In this document: piece after piece, positions 35,381 to 44,418 of the stretch
Layout of the letters: every line of letters begins with the position of its first letter
Position numbering within the stretch: the stretch's first letter is position 1
Assembly (NCBI RefSeq): GCF_900112245.1
Contig: NZ_FOYX01000001.1
Coordinates: 1,227,856-1,291,855 of the forward strand
DNA: 64,000 nucleotides
Source: Maribacter stanieri
GTDB taxonomy: Bacteria > Bacteroidota > Bacteroidia > Flavobacteriales > Flavobacteriaceae
Direction of reading: 5' to 3'
Program-made: the position numbers and the translations under genes
Notes under the pieces: model-generated
Databases searched by the model: none
What the model was told of the DNA's origin: nothing
Seen by the model: the letters and a program-made list of their open reading frames with translations, nothing else

Positions 35381-37018
35381 TTATTCAACAGATTCCTTCG
35401 CTTCGCTCGGAATTAAGTTCTTCAAATCATCCAACGTATTCGCTTCGTGAATGTTCTTGTCCTTTCGCCATCGTAACATTCTTGGAAAACGTGTGGCTAT
35501 ACCACTTTTATGACGTTTTGATAATGCAATACCTTCAAAAGCGATTTCGAATACATGATGCGGAATAACACTGCGTACAGGACCAAATCTTTCTAAGGTG
35601 TTTTTCTTTATCCATGCATCTAGTTTTCTGAATTCTGCATCGGTTAGTCCGGAATATGCTTTTGCAAACGTTACCAGTTCCTTTTCTCCTTCTTCATTAT
35701 CCTTCCAAAGAGCAAAAGTGTAATCTGTAAAAAGATTGCTTCGTCTTCCATGTCCGCGCATAGCATAAGTAAGTACCGCATCTATAGTTAATGGGTCTAC
35801 TTTCCATTTCCACCAATCACCCTTTTTTCTGCCTACTAAATAAGGAGAATCCTTTCTTTTAAGCATGAGTCCCTCACTATGCATTTCGCGAGAGCGATCT
35901 CGTTCATCTGCCAATTCAATCCAAGAATTAAAATGCATTGTTTCAGATAGATGTAATGGTATCTTAGCTTGATTCTGTTCAGATACCACGTTTTTAAACA
36001 TATTCTCTAATATATGTCTACGCTCAATAAAAGGTAGCTGACGAATGTCTTTACCTTCCCATTCTAAAATATCATAGGCTTTTAAAATAACAGGAACTTT
36101 TTTTAAGAGTGCTGCTGATATATTTTTGCGACCTATACGCGTCTGTAAATCATTGAAAGTACCGATAGTTCCTTCAATATAAGGTAGAATTTCTCCGTCT
36201 ATAACGGTGCCGTTTGGTATAACGTTTACAAATTCATTAAACTCCGGGTACTTATCCGTTACCAATTCTTCTCCACGGCTCCATACAAATAGTTCATCAT
36301 TTCTAAGAATTACCTGAGAGCGAATGCCATCCCATTTATGTTCTGCCGACCATTCATTTATATCGCCTAAATCTGCTGCTTCGCCTTCTATAGCATAGGC
36401 TAAATAAAAAGGGTAAGGTTTAGATAGGTAATCGCTTTCGTTTTCTTCGAGAACCAACTGTTGAAAAGATATCGTATTTGGGTCCCAGTTCCCCATCAAT
36501 TTATAAGCTAAAATATCCTCGTCTATTTCAGTTGCTTTAGCCAATGCGCGGGTCATTAATTTCTGACTAACGCCAATTCTGAATCCGCCAGTAATGAGTT
36601 TTGTAAAAACAAAACGTTCATAATAGTTAAGCATTTTCCAGTTTTCATAGAGATATGCTTTTTTATCATCATCTGTCTTCTTTTTTAGGGCTATCATTTC
36701 CTCAAGAAAAACCGTTAAGCTTTTATCTGATGATTGATTTGCCGCTGGTATCACTAAAGCGATAGTTTCGGCTAAATCACCAACGATATGGTAACTTTCT
36801 TCAAATAACCAAAGTGGAATATTAGCTAATTCTGATGCCCAAGTTCTAAGTAGGGTAGTGTTCACCGGTCTTGGTGGTCTACGATGCGAGAGTATGGCAA
36901 TTGTCCAAACTTTGTCCTCGTCACTGGCTTTTAGAAAGTAGTCTGTTAAGGCCTGTACTTTTATAGTAGTCTTATTGGTACTATCTAGTGTTTTTATAAG
37001 GAGTGCGAAGTTTTTCAT
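35381..37018 (-). CDS. ATP-dependent DNA ligase of the ligase-associated repair operon
   Basis: 545 residues. The adenylation motif is K228-W-D-G (AEHKWDGIRSQV), preceded by an N-terminal DNA-binding domain. The nucleotidyltransferase motifs continue with VIDGEIL and HSEGLMLKRKDSPY, and the OB-fold follows (WWKWKVDPLTIDAVLTYA). It seals nicks in DNA as part of the four-enzyme system. Its ATG overlaps the exonuclease stop by four bases. The last residues, IPSEAKESVE, are encoded by the repeat at 35387-35414, so the C-terminus has been altered by the neighbouring element. Confidence 0.94.
   Translation of the reverse strand: MKNFALLIKTLDSTNKTTIKVQALTDYFLKASDEDKVWTIAILSHRRPPRPVNTTLLRTWASELANIPLWLFEESYHIVGDLAETIALVIPAANQSSDKSLTVFLEEMIALKKKTDDDKKAYLYENWKMLNYYERFVFTKLITGGFRIGVSQKLMTRALAKATEIDEDILAYKLMGNWDPNTISFQQLVLEENESDYLSKPYPFYLAYAIEGEAADLGDINEWSAEHKWDGIRSQVILRNDELFVWSRGEELVTDKYPEFNEFVNVIPNGTVIDGEILPYIEGTIGTFNDLQTRIGRKNISAALLKKVPVILKAYDILEWEGKDIRQLPFIERRHILENMFKNVVSEQNQAKIPLHLSETMHFNSWIELADERDRSREMHSEGLMLKRKDSPYLVGRKKGDWWKWKVDPLTIDAVLTYAMRGHGRRSNLFTDYTFALWKDNEEGEKELVTFAKAYSGLTDAEFRKLDAWIKKNTLERFGPVRSVIPHHVFEIAFEGIALSKRHKSGIATRFPRMLRWRKDKNIHEANTLDDLKNLIPSEAKESVE
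35387..35414. repeat. Right inverted copy of the repeat, overlapping the ligase 3' end
   Basis: 28 bases reading AACAGATTCC, TTCGCTTCGC, TCGGAATT on the plus strand. Its own stem is ATTCC (35392-35396) with GGAAT (35409-35413). Compared with the left copy, one stem base and its partner have both changed (G to C and C to G), keeping the pairing. It codes for ligase residues IPSEAKESV. Confidence 0.75.
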
Positions 37019-38040
37019 GCTGTTATAGATGATTTTGAAGCTACGGCAGCTTCTATTTCTTCCTCTCCATATTGTGTTGCTTCGGTGCGGGCATCATAGC
37101 CTTGTTCGCGAAGGTATTTTGAAAATATATCTGTATATCCGTGGGTGCAAATAATCTTTTCGGCTCCTGTAGCTTCAATACTTTCTAAAAGTCCTGGCCA
37201 ATCGCAGTGGTCACTTAATACAAAGCCTTTATCAATTGCTCTTCTTCTTCGGGCGCCTCTAAAAGTCATCCATCCGCTTGCGGAAGCAGTTACATATGGT
37301 ACCATTTTTCTTATCCATGTACTGCCATGTGCACTTGGTGGTGCCAATACAATATTACCCAACAATTGCTCTTTCTTCGTTTCTCTAGTAATAAGTGTTG
37401 TTTTTGGAAAGTCTACCAAAGGTCGCAGCACCTCTGTCATATTTTCAATGGCACCATGGGTGTATATTTCACCAATATCAGTATTCAAATATTTTAATAG
37501 ACGTTGTGCTTTACCTAAGCTATACCCAAAAAGAATTGATGTTTTGCCTTCGGCTTTATTTTCTGCCCACCAATTATTTATATTTTCTAGAACTTCTGCT
37601 TGAGGTGTCCATTTAAATGCCGGCAAACCAAAAGTGCATTCGGTAATAAACGTGTTGCATTTAATGGGTTCGTACGGAGTGGAGATACCATCGTTTTCAG
37701 TTTTATAATCTCCAGTAAATACCCAAACCTCGCCTTTATGCTCAACTCGTATCTGTGATGAGCCAATAATATGACCTGCTGGGTGAAGACTAAATTTTAC
37801 ATTATTGATAACAAAAGACTCTCCCCATTCTTTTCCTTCAACATTAATTTCGCCTAATCGATGCAGAATAATTGGAACGTTTCTATGATGGGTAATATAT
37901 TTTTTATGACCATACCTACTATGGTCGGCATGTCCATGTGAGATTATTGCATGGTCTACAGGTTTCCATGGGTCAAGGTAAACTTTAGCTTTTTCGCAAT
38001 AAATGCCATTATCTGTAAATTGTAATAGAGGAGTTTTCAT
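37015..38040 (-). CDS. Ligase-associated DNA damage response exonuclease (MBL fold)
   Basis: 341 residues. The metallo-beta-lactamase/beta-CASP fold shows H35-G-H-A-D-H40 (IISHGHADHSRYGH), followed by HPAGHIIGSSQI and TGDYKTENDG. It resembles the Pso2/Artemis-like exonuclease that heads this operon in many bacteria. It should degrade or process DNA ends before ligation. It is the first gene of the operon, with a four-base overlap to the ligase. Confidence 0.93.
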   Translation of the reverse strand: MKTPLLQFTDNGIYCEKAKVYLDPWKPVDHAIISHGHADHSRYGHKKYITHHRNVPIILHRLGEINVEGKEWGESFVINNVKFSLHPAGHIIGSSQIRVEHKGEVWVFTGDYKTENDGISTPYEPIKCNTFITECTFGLPAFKWTPQAEVLENINNWWAENKAEGKTSILFGYSLGKAQRLLKYLNTDIGEIYTHGAIENMTEVLRPLVDFPKTTLITRETKKEQLLGNIVLAPPSAHGSTWIRKMVPYVTASASGWMTFRGARRRRAIDKGFVLSDHCDWPGLLESIEATGAEKIICTHGYTDIFSKYLREQGYDARTEATQYGEEEIEAAVASKSSITA

Positions 38041-38112
38041 AGCAATGTCAAGTTACAAATTTCACATGCAAACAAAGTTGATGACAAACTAAACTATGAC
38101 CTCTAAAAAATT

Positions 38113-38120
38113 TATATTTG
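38113..38120 (+). promoter_or_regulatory. -7 box TATATTTG for the TerB-like gene
   Basis: TATATTTG ends 22 bases before ATG 38143. No -33 TTTG is evident at the expected spacing. Confidence 0.55.
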
Positions 38121-38142
38121 CTCAATAATTAAAAAATAAGAT

Positions 38143-38565
38143 ATGTCTTTTGCAGATTTATATACTAGTGGTGAGCACAGAAGAAACTTAGCTCATTTTG
38201 CAGCTTTGGCAACTTTAGCGTCTATTGACGGTGAAATTAGTACTGAAGAAAGAAAGTTGTTAGATCGGTTTGCTAGTAAACTAGATATAACCGAGTCTGA
38301 GTATGAAGAGGTTTTAAGAAAAGAAAATAAGTATCCAATTGATTCTACTCCGGATTCTGAGAAAAGATTAGAGCGTTTGTATGATTTGTTCAGAATTGTT
38401 TATTCTGATCATGAAATTGATGACGAAGAGAGAATCTTAATTAAAAAGTATGCTATTGGTTTAGGTTTTACTGGTGAGAAAGCAGATAGTATTATTGAGC
38501 GTTCAGTTGCCATTTTTGGAGGTAAATTAGATTTTGACGATTACTTATATCTTGTAAAGCATTAA
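38143..38565 (+). CDS. TerB family protein
   Basis: 140 residues, helical. Two TerB-type acidic turns are present, SIDGEISTEERKLLDRFA (near 29-46) and YSDHEIDDEERILIKKYA (near 87-104). It is longer than the three TerB-like proteins at 22608-26119 and less like them than they are like each other. It is divergent from the exonuclease gene, has its own -7 box and ends in a strong terminator. The function is unknown; TerB proteins are associated with stress responses. Confidence 0.8.
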   Translation: MSFADLYTSGEHRRNLAHFAALATLASIDGEISTEERKLLDRFASKLDITESEYEEVLRKENKYPIDSTPDSEKRLERLYDLFRIVYSDHEIDDEERILIKKYAIGLGFTGEKADSIIERSVAIFGGKLDFDDYLYLVKH

Positions 38566-38584
38566 GTTTTATAAAAAAAGAAAT

Positions 38585-38614
38585 AAAAAAGGGAGCAATT
38601 AGCTCCCTTTTTTT
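38585..38614. terminator. Bidirectional terminator between the TerB-like gene and fbp
   Basis: A6-GGGAGC and GCTCCC-T7 pair around a five-base loop (AATTA). The A and T runs serve both convergent genes. The right T-tract touches the fbp stop region. Confidence 0.88.
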
Positions 38615-39623
38615 AATGATACTTATTTAAGAATTCTTGTAGTTTTTCTACCATATTTCTACTTCCGCAGAAGAACGGAACCCGTTGATGGAGTTCTGTT
38701 GGTTGAATATCCATAATACGATTTTTACCGCCTATAGCTATTCCGTTTGCTTGCTCGGCTAAAAAAGCCATAGGGTTGCATTCGTATAACAATCTTAATT
38801 TACCGCTTTCACTAACACTACTTTTTGGGTACATATATATACCACCTTTAATCATATTTCTGTGAAAGTCAGAAACTAAAGAACCTATATATCTAGAAGT
38901 ATAAGGTCTGTCATCTTCTTCCATTTGACAGTATTTAATGTAATCTTTTACACCTTGGTGAAAATGAACATAGTTTCCTTCGTTTACCGAATAAATTCTG
39001 CCATTTTCAGGAAATTTCATGTTAGGGTGAGATAGATAAAAAGTACCTAGTGCCGGGTTTAAGGTAAAACCATTTACACCATCACCTGTGGTGTAAACCA
39101 ACATAGTAGAGGTGCCATACACTACGTAACCGGCTGCAACTTGTTTGTGACCGGGCTGTAGAAAATCCTCCATGGTAACAGGTGTACCAATAGGGGTAAC
39201 CCGCCTGTAAATAGAAAAAATGGTACCCACAGAAACATTCACGTCAATGTTAGATGAACCGTCTAATGGGTCTATTAAAACAACATATTTATTTTGATGG
39301 TTATCATCATTACTGTTGATACTGATAAAACTATCTTCTTCTTCAGACGCAATACCGCAAACAATTTCTCTATTCTTTAGGGTTTGTATAAACTTGTCAT
39401 TTGCAAAAAGATCTAGTTTCTGCTGATCTTCGCCTTGTATGTTAGTTTCACCTACACCGCCTAAAATATCAATTAAACCTGCCTTACTAACCTCATGGTT
39501 TACAACTTTGGCAGCTAATCTAATGGCATTGATAAGTTTTGATAATTCACCTGAGGAATATTGAAAGGAATCTTGATTTTCAATAATAAACTCCCCTAGG
39601 GTCTGATTTCTTTTTGGAGACAT
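38613..39623 (-). CDS. fbp: Fructose-1,6-bisphosphatase, class 1
   Basis: 336 residues. The class I signature [19 protein letters not shown] (near residue 118) and the metal-site acidic residues IASEEED are present, and the sugar-phosphate site is near GGIYMYP. It hydrolyses fructose 1,6-bisphosphate in gluconeogenesis in the cytoplasm. The length is normal. It is divergent from the acetyltransferase gene. The reverse-strand upstream region has GATATTTG, one base off the -7 consensus. Confidence 0.96.
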   Translation of the reverse strand: MSPKRNQTLGEFIIENQDSFQYSSGELSKLINAIRLAAKVVNHEVSKAGLIDILGGVGETNIQGEDQQKLDLFANDKFIQTLKNREIVCGIASEEEDSFISINSNDDNHQNKYVVLIDPLDGSSNIDVNVSVGTIFSIYRRVTPIGTPVTMEDFLQPGHKQVAAGYVVYGTSTMLVYTTGDGVNGFTLNPALGTFYLSHPNMKFPENGRIYSVNEGNYVHFHQGVKDYIKYCQMEEDDRPYTSRYIGSLVSDFHRNMIKGGIYMYPKSSVSESGKLRLLYECNPMAFLAEQANGIAIGGKNRIMDIQPTELHQRVPFFCGSRNMVEKLQEFLNKYH

Positions 39624-39704
39624 TTCTTAGTTTATGGTTATATACAAATATCGTGTATTTTGTTAAACGTTCAATTTTGGTTTTAATTACATTTTTTAAA
39701 TTTA

Positions 39705-39712
39705 TAACTTTG
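39705..39712 (+). promoter_or_regulatory. -7 box TAACTTTG for the GNAT gene
   Basis: TAACTTTG matches TAnnTTTG and ends 19 bases before ATG 39732. No -33 box was assigned. Confidence 0.5.
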
Positions 39713-39731
39713 TGTTTTATTTGTAACAATT

Positions 39732-40214
39732 ATGAGCTATATAATTCGAGTTGCCCAAAGAGAAGACATGAAGCAGGTGCTTCAATTAATTCAAGAATTA
39801 GCCACTTTTGAAAAGGAAGATGATGCCGTTGAAGTAAGTGTTCAAGATTTAGAAGAAGATGGTTTTGGTAAACAGAAATTGTTTCACTGTTTTGTTGCTG
39901 AGAAAAATGAAAAAATTGTTGGTATGGCTTTGGTTTACCCAAGATATTCTACTTGGAAAGGGGCGGTAATACATTTAGAAGATTTAATTGTAACCAAAGA
40001 CATGCGTGGTACCGGTTTGGGTACAGCACTTTTAGATGAGGTAGTTAAATATGGAAATGACCTTGGTGTAAAAAGAATATGTTGGGAAGTTATAGATTGG
40101 AATGAACCAGCCATTGGTTTTTATGAAAGTAAGGGTGCCAAAGTAATGCGAGATTGGGATGTTGTTCAATTGGATGAAACTGGAATAAAAAATTATTTAA
40201 GCGCAATCGCTTAA
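39732..40214 (+). CDS. GNAT family N-acetyltransferase (SAT2/diamine-type)
   Basis: 160 residues, a complete GNAT. HLEDLIVTKDMRGTGLGTAL carries the acetyl-CoA pyrophosphate loop, and WNEPAIGFYESKGA follows. VYPRYSTWKGAVIHLEDL is characteristic of the SAT2/thialysine or diamine acetyltransferase group, so small amines such as polyamines are likely acceptors. It lies 38 bases before aspartate kinase on the same strand, and the two may share a transcript. Confidence 0.85.
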   Translation: MSYIIRVAQREDMKQVLQLIQELATFEKEDDAVEVSVQDLEEDGFGKQKLFHCFVAEKNEKIVGMALVYPRYSTWKGAVIHLEDLIVTKDMRGTGLGTALLDEVVKYGNDLGVKRICWEVIDWNEPAIGFYESKGAKVMRDWDVVQLDETGIKNYLSAIA

Positions 40215-40252
40215 TAGAAAATGAATTAAAAAATTATAGATATAAATTGAGT

Positions 40253-41500
40253 ATGAGAGTTTTTAAATTTGGAGGAGCATCGGTTAAAGATGCAAATGCG
40301 GTTAAAAATGTAGTTGAGGTTTTAAAAGAAGTAGGGTATGAGAATACACTAGTGGTAATATCGGCAATGGGTAAGACTACCAATGCCATGGAAGATATTA
40401 TCAATGCTTATTTCAACGATAAAAAAGAGATACCATCTAAAGTTGCTGAAATGGTAGACTATCACCATAGTATAGTATCAGAATTGTTTCCAAACGCACA
40501 GCATTCCATTTATAAGGAAATTAAAGTGCTAGTAGATGAAATTAATGGCTTTTTAGTTTGGAATAAATCGCCTAATTATAACTTCGTGTACGATCAAGTT
40601 GTTGGATATGGCGAGTTGCTGTCTACGACTATTATAAGTGCTTATTTTAAGGAAATAGGTATTACTAATAATTGGTTAGACGTAAGAAATTTTATTAAAA
40701 CGGATAGTACTTATAGAGATACTACGGTAGACTGGGAACGTACCCAAAGTAATGTTACCAAAATAGATCAAAAAGTTCTGAATATTACCCAAGGTTTTTT
40801 GGGTAGTGATGATAACAACTTTACCACTACTTTAGGTCGTGAAGGGTCCGATTATACTGCTGCTATTTTGGCTTACTGTTTAAATGCCGATTCTGTTACT
40901 ATTTGGAAAGATGTACCGGGAGTTTTAAATGCGGATCCTCGGTATTTTGAAGAAACTCAATTACTAAATAATATTTCTTATAGGGAAGCTATCGAGTTGG
41001 CGTTTTATGGGGCATCTGTAATTCACCCAAAAACGTTACAACCTTTACAGAGAAAGGAAATTCCACTTCACGTAAAATCGTTTTTAAATCCATCAGGTAA
41101 AGGAACCACAGTTGGTAAAGGGGTTGGTATTGAGCCAAAAGTGCCTTGTTTTATAGTAAAGAAGAATCAGGTTTTAATGAAATTATCATCACTTGATTTC
41201 TCTTTTATTGTAGAGGATAGTATCAGTGAACTTTTTAAATTATTTCATCAGCATAAAATTAAGGTTGGTTTAATTCAAAATTCAGCCATTAGTTTTTCAG
41301 TTTGTATCGATAATAAATTTGGAGGATTGGAAGCGCTATTACAGCAGTTAAAGAGTAAGTTTAAAGTGGTGCACCACGAGAATGTTTCTTTATACACTAT
41401 TCGTCATTTTAATAATAAAGCTCTTGAAACCTTACAGAATGGGCATGAGCTATTATTAGAACAGCGTGGAACCGAAACTGTACAGCTCGTAGTAAAGTAA
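40253..41500 (+). CDS. Aspartate kinase
   Basis: About 415 residues from ATG 40253 (MRVFKFGGASV); an in-frame TTG two codons earlier is less likely. KFGGASV and the GREGSDYTAAILAYCL plus WKDVPGVLNADPR motifs define the amino acid kinase domain. It phosphorylates aspartate for lysine, threonine and methionine synthesis. Two C-terminal ACT regions follow (about 300-415), the second being divergent. There is no homoserine dehydrogenase fusion. It may be feedback-regulated through the ACT domains. Confidence 0.92.
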   Translation: MRVFKFGGASVKDANAVKNVVEVLKEVGYENTLVVISAMGKTTNAMEDIINAYFNDKKEIPSKVAEMVDYHHSIVSELFPNAQHSIYKEIKVLVDEINGFLVWNKSPNYNFVYDQVVGYGELLSTTIISAYFKEIGITNNWLDVRNFIKTDSTYRDTTVDWERTQSNVTKIDQKVLNITQGFLGSDDNNFTTTLGREGSDYTAAILAYCLNADSVTIWKDVPGVLNADPRYFEETQLLNNISYREAIELAFYGASVIHPKTLQPLQRKEIPLHVKSFLNPSGKGTTVGKGVGIEPKVPCFIVKKNQVLMKLSSLDFSFIVEDSISELFKLFHQHKIKVGLIQNSAISFSVCIDNKFGGLEALLQQLKSKFKVVHHENVSLYTIRHFNNKALETLQNGHELLLEQRGTETVQLVVK

Positions 41501-41580
41501 TTTCTTTGCATTTCCTGTTTTCTAAAAGCAAAGCTGCTTCTGCTATTTTCCTATATTTACAGTCTAATCGAGGATGATAT

Positions 41581-43401
41581 ATGGGTTTAGTTACCGCTAA
41601 GGAGATTGCCAAAGCTATCAATCTTGCCAAGTATGGCGTGTTTGGTACTTTTATTGGCTGGGTGCTGCTGAAGGTTACGCGTTTGTCTGGTATTAATCGT
41701 TATTACGATACCATTGCACATTTAGAAGGTGAAGAGTATGCCAATGCAATATTAGAGCATTTTGATATTGATTATGAAATTCCTGAGGAAGATTATAGGC
41801 GATTACCAAAGGAAGGAGCATATGTAACCATTAGTAACCACCCATTGGGTGCTATTGATGGTATCTTGCTTTTTAAGTTAATGCTTAAACAACGGCCCGA
41901 TTATAAGATTATGGCCAATTTTCTGTTGCAGAGAATGGTACCTTTAGAACCTTATGTTTTACCTGTAAATCCATTTACCGAACATAAAGATGCCAGAAGT
42001 AATCTAGCAGGTTTTAAAAAAGCATTAGAACATTTAAAAGATGGTCATGTATTAGGAATTTTTCCTGCGGGCGAGGTTTCTACCCATAAAGATGGTAAGT
42101 TAATTGTTGATAAAGCTTGGGAAGAAGCTGCTATAAAATTAATTAGAAAAGCAGGTGTTCCTGTAGTTCCCATTTATTTTCATGCCAAGAACAGCTCTCT
42201 ATTTTATCGTATTTCTAAGTTGGGAGATTCTTTGCGTACAGCTATGATTCCTTCACAAGTCTTTTCTCAAAGAAATAGACCAATAAAAGTAAGAATAGGT
42301 CAGCCCATTTCTGTTGCTACACAAAATGAGCAGGAAAGTTTACAAGAGTATACAGAATTACTGCGCCGTAAGACTTATATGTTGTCAAATGCATACGAGA
42401 AAGAGCGTTTAATAGACCAAATACCAACATCACTTAAAATACCTAAGCAACCAAAGAAAATTGCCACAGCGGTGCGTAAAGAGGTAATGGAGGGTGAAAT
42501 AGAAAAACTTAGAGAGAAAGATTGCCGATTATTACAAAGTAAAAATTACGAAGTGTTTCTAGCAAAGGAAAAGGACATGCCTTTTATCTTGAAAGAAATA
42601 GGAAGACAACGTGAAGTAACTTTTAGAGCAATTGGCGAGGGAACTAATAAGGCTATTGATTTAGATAGTTTTGATACGTACTACCATCACTTGTTTTTAT
42701 GGGACGATGAAGCTAAATGTATTGTAGGTGCCTACAGAATGGGTATGGGGTCAGAGATTTTTCCTCAGCATGGTATTGATGGTTTTTATGTGCAGGATCT
42801 GTTTAGGGTAGAACCAGAGTTATATGATATGATGGAACACTCCATTGAAATGGGACGTGCCTATATCACTAAGGAATATCAGCAAAAACCAATGCCATTA
42901 TTTTTACTTTGGAAAGGAATTGTACATACCACCTTAAGGTTTCCAGAGCATAAGTACTTAATTGGCGGAGTTAGTATAAGCAATCAATTTTCCAATTTCT
43001 CGAAATCTTTAATGATCGAGTTTATGAAGTCTAATTATTGGGATCCTTATGTAGCGCAATATATAAGACCTAAAAAAGAGTTTAAGGTGAAGTTGAAAGA
43101 TGCGGACAAGGAATTTGTTTTTGATGAAACGCAAGCCGACCTTAATAAGTTTGATAGATTGATAGATGAGGTTGAGCCAGGTAATTTACGTCTGCCGGTT
43201 TTAATTAAAAAATATATAAAGCAAAACGCAAAAGTGGTTGCATTTAATGTAGATCCTTTGTTTAATAATTCTGTAGACGGACTAATGTATATTAAAATAT
43301 CCGATTTACCTGAGAGTACAGTAAAACCTGTAATGGAAGAATTTCAAGCGGAGCTGGAACGCAGATTGGTAGAATCTCAAAATACAGAGAAAGAAGAATA
43401 G
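41581..43401 (+). CDS. olsF: Bifunctional aminolipid (ornithine lipid) synthase, OlsF-like
   Basis: 606 residues with two acyltransferase parts. The N-terminal PlsC-like domain (about 70-300) has N-H87-P-L-G-A-I-D93 (His and Asp five residues apart) and FPAGEVS in place of the glycerol-type FPEGT motif. The C-terminal part (about 330-550) is a hemolysin/OlsB-like GNAT-type N-acyltransferase (FRAIGEGTNKAIDLDSFDTYYHHLF, in two parts). This is the layout of OlsF, which makes the complete ornithine lipid. The acceptor amino acid cannot be read; glycine or other aminolipids also occur in Bacteroidota. Confidence 0.85.
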   Translation: MGLVTAKEIAKAINLAKYGVFGTFIGWVLLKVTRLSGINRYYDTIAHLEGEEYANAILEHFDIDYEIPEEDYRRLPKEGAYVTISNHPLGAIDGILLFKLMLKQRPDYKIMANFLLQRMVPLEPYVLPVNPFTEHKDARSNLAGFKKALEHLKDGHVLGIFPAGEVSTHKDGKLIVDKAWEEAAIKLIRKAGVPVVPIYFHAKNSSLFYRISKLGDSLRTAMIPSQVFSQRNRPIKVRIGQPISVATQNEQESLQEYTELLRRKTYMLSNAYEKERLIDQIPTSLKIPKQPKKIATAVRKEVMEGEIEKLREKDCRLLQSKNYEVFLAKEKDMPFILKEIGRQREVTFRAIGEGTNKAIDLDSFDTYYHHLFLWDDEAKCIVGAYRMGMGSEIFPQHGIDGFYVQDLFRVEPELYDMMEHSIEMGRAYITKEYQQKPMPLFLLWKGIVHTTLRFPEHKYLIGGVSISNQFSNFSKSLMIEFMKSNYWDPYVAQYIRPKKEFKVKLKDADKEFVFDETQADLNKFDRLIDEVEPGNLRLPVLIKKYIKQNAKVVAFNVDPLFNNSVDGLMYIKISDLPESTVKPVMEEFQAELERRLVESQNTEKEE

Positions 43402-43902
43402 TTAATCTACACCAACAACTTTACTTCGTCTTTCAAATAGAATATTGTCTATCCATTTTCCATGTAGTTTACCAACACGTTCTCGGGTACCGATCATTCT
43501 AAAACCTGCTGATTTATGTAATTTAATACTACCATGATTTGTTGGGAATACGCCAGATTGTAGTGTCCAAATCCCCTCTTTTTCACTAGCTCTAATTACG
43601 TGTTCCAATAATAATTTACCGACACCTTTTCCTCTACTACTGGCTGAAATATAAACACTTATTTCAGCAACACCTCCATACACGCATCTATTGGAAACAG
43701 GGGATAGAGCGACCCATCCTAAAATTTCATTCTTGTTTTCGGCAACAAATCTGCATGTAGACATATGAGCTTTATGCCAAGCATCAAATGAAGGGGTATT
43801 GGTTTCAAAAGTCGCTACCCCTGTCTCAATACCTTCTTTGTAAATGTTAGCAACAGAATCCCAGTCTGTTGCTAACATTGGTCTTATTGTCATTTCACTC
43901 AT
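43402..43902 (-). CDS. GNAT N-acetyltransferase, phosphinothricin-acetyltransferase-like
   Basis: 166 residues of the PAT/MnaT group: EISVYISASSRGKGVGKLLL binds acetyl-CoA, TLQSGVFPTNHGSIKLHKSAGF follows in two parts, and the end VGKLHGKWIDNILFE is diagnostic for phosphinothricin or methionine sulfone acetyltransferases. It is the third gene of an operon with ArsR and DUF6428. Its stop codon is directly adjacent to the olsF end. In arsenic-type operons a PAT-like enzyme could detoxify arsenic or amino-acid analogues; that is inference. Confidence 0.88.
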   Translation of the reverse strand: MSEMTIRPMLATDWDSVANIYKEGIETGVATFETNTPSFDAWHKAHMSTCRFVAENKNEILGWVALSPVSNRCVYGGVAEISVYISASSRGKGVGKLLLEHVIRASEKEGIWTLQSGVFPTNHGSIKLHKSAGFRMIGTRERVGKLHGKWIDNILFERRSKVVGVD

Positions 43903-43914
43903 ATCGTAATTTAA

Positions 43915-44403
43915 TTAGCAGCAGCCACTACCAGGAGCGCAAGAAGTTTCTGCTACTTGTTCAGTAGTTTCTGGAATACCACAAGTTTCTTTTGCTTTAC
44001 AATCGGTTTTTTCAATGCCTAAAAGCATTAAAATTTGATTGTTTTTAATTTGATGTGATAATACAAATAGTTGAGCCGTATGAAATACCGAATTACTGTA
44101 TTCAAATTTTACTTCAACATCTTTTTCCATTGGTTTTATTTTATCCACTTTATTTAAGATGCCCATTGCTTTGTAGGCGGTCATGTAGTCTCTTTTGCCT
44201 AATTCCTGCGGACTTTCCCATAATTGTATAATAGTTTCTTTCCAGAAATCTGTACCGGCACCACAATCTACTGAATCAACGGTAATATTCTTTACTTCAG
44301 TTATGTGATAGTTTGCACCTACTAGTTGACCAGGAGCATATTCAAAGACTAAACTCTTATCAGTGTTCTCCTTTAGTAAGGTTAAAAATTCATTTGTTTT
44401 CAT
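43915..44403 (-). CDS. DUF6428 family protein with Cys-rich tail
   Basis: 162 residues, cytoplasmic. The core (KSLVFEYAPGQLVGANYHITEVKN, in part) matches the family commonly found after ArsR genes in Bacteroidota. The last ~30 residues contain seven Cys (DCKAKETCGIPE and SCAPGSGCC), ending in Cys-Cys, which suggests binding of soft metals or metalloids such as arsenite. No catalytic residues are recognised. The gene is 15 bases after arsR. Confidence 0.75.
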   Translation of the reverse strand: MKTNEFLTLLKENTDKSLVFEYAPGQLVGANYHITEVKNITVDSVDCGAGTDFWKETIIQLWESPQELGKRDYMTAYKAMGILNKVDKIKPMEKDVEVKFEYSNSVFHTAQLFVLSHQIKNNQILMLLGIEKTDCKAKETCGIPETTEQVAETSCAPGSGCC

Positions 44404-44418
44404 GTCTATAGTTTTTAA

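Larger units (their letters stand above)
34969..35414 (-). mobile_element. Candidate repeat-flanked GIY-YIG element 2, inserted in the ligase operon
   Basis: A frameshifted GIY-YIG gene (35014-35332) lies between 28-base inverted repeats, for a total of 446 bases. The element fills the whole ligase-helicase junction, an operon in which the other genes overlap or nearly abut. Its ends replace the 3' end of the ligase gene and the leader of the helicase gene. The same gene and repeat pairing recurs at 2504-3000. Mobility is inferred; no transposase, recombinase or clear target duplication is seen. Confidence 0.45.
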
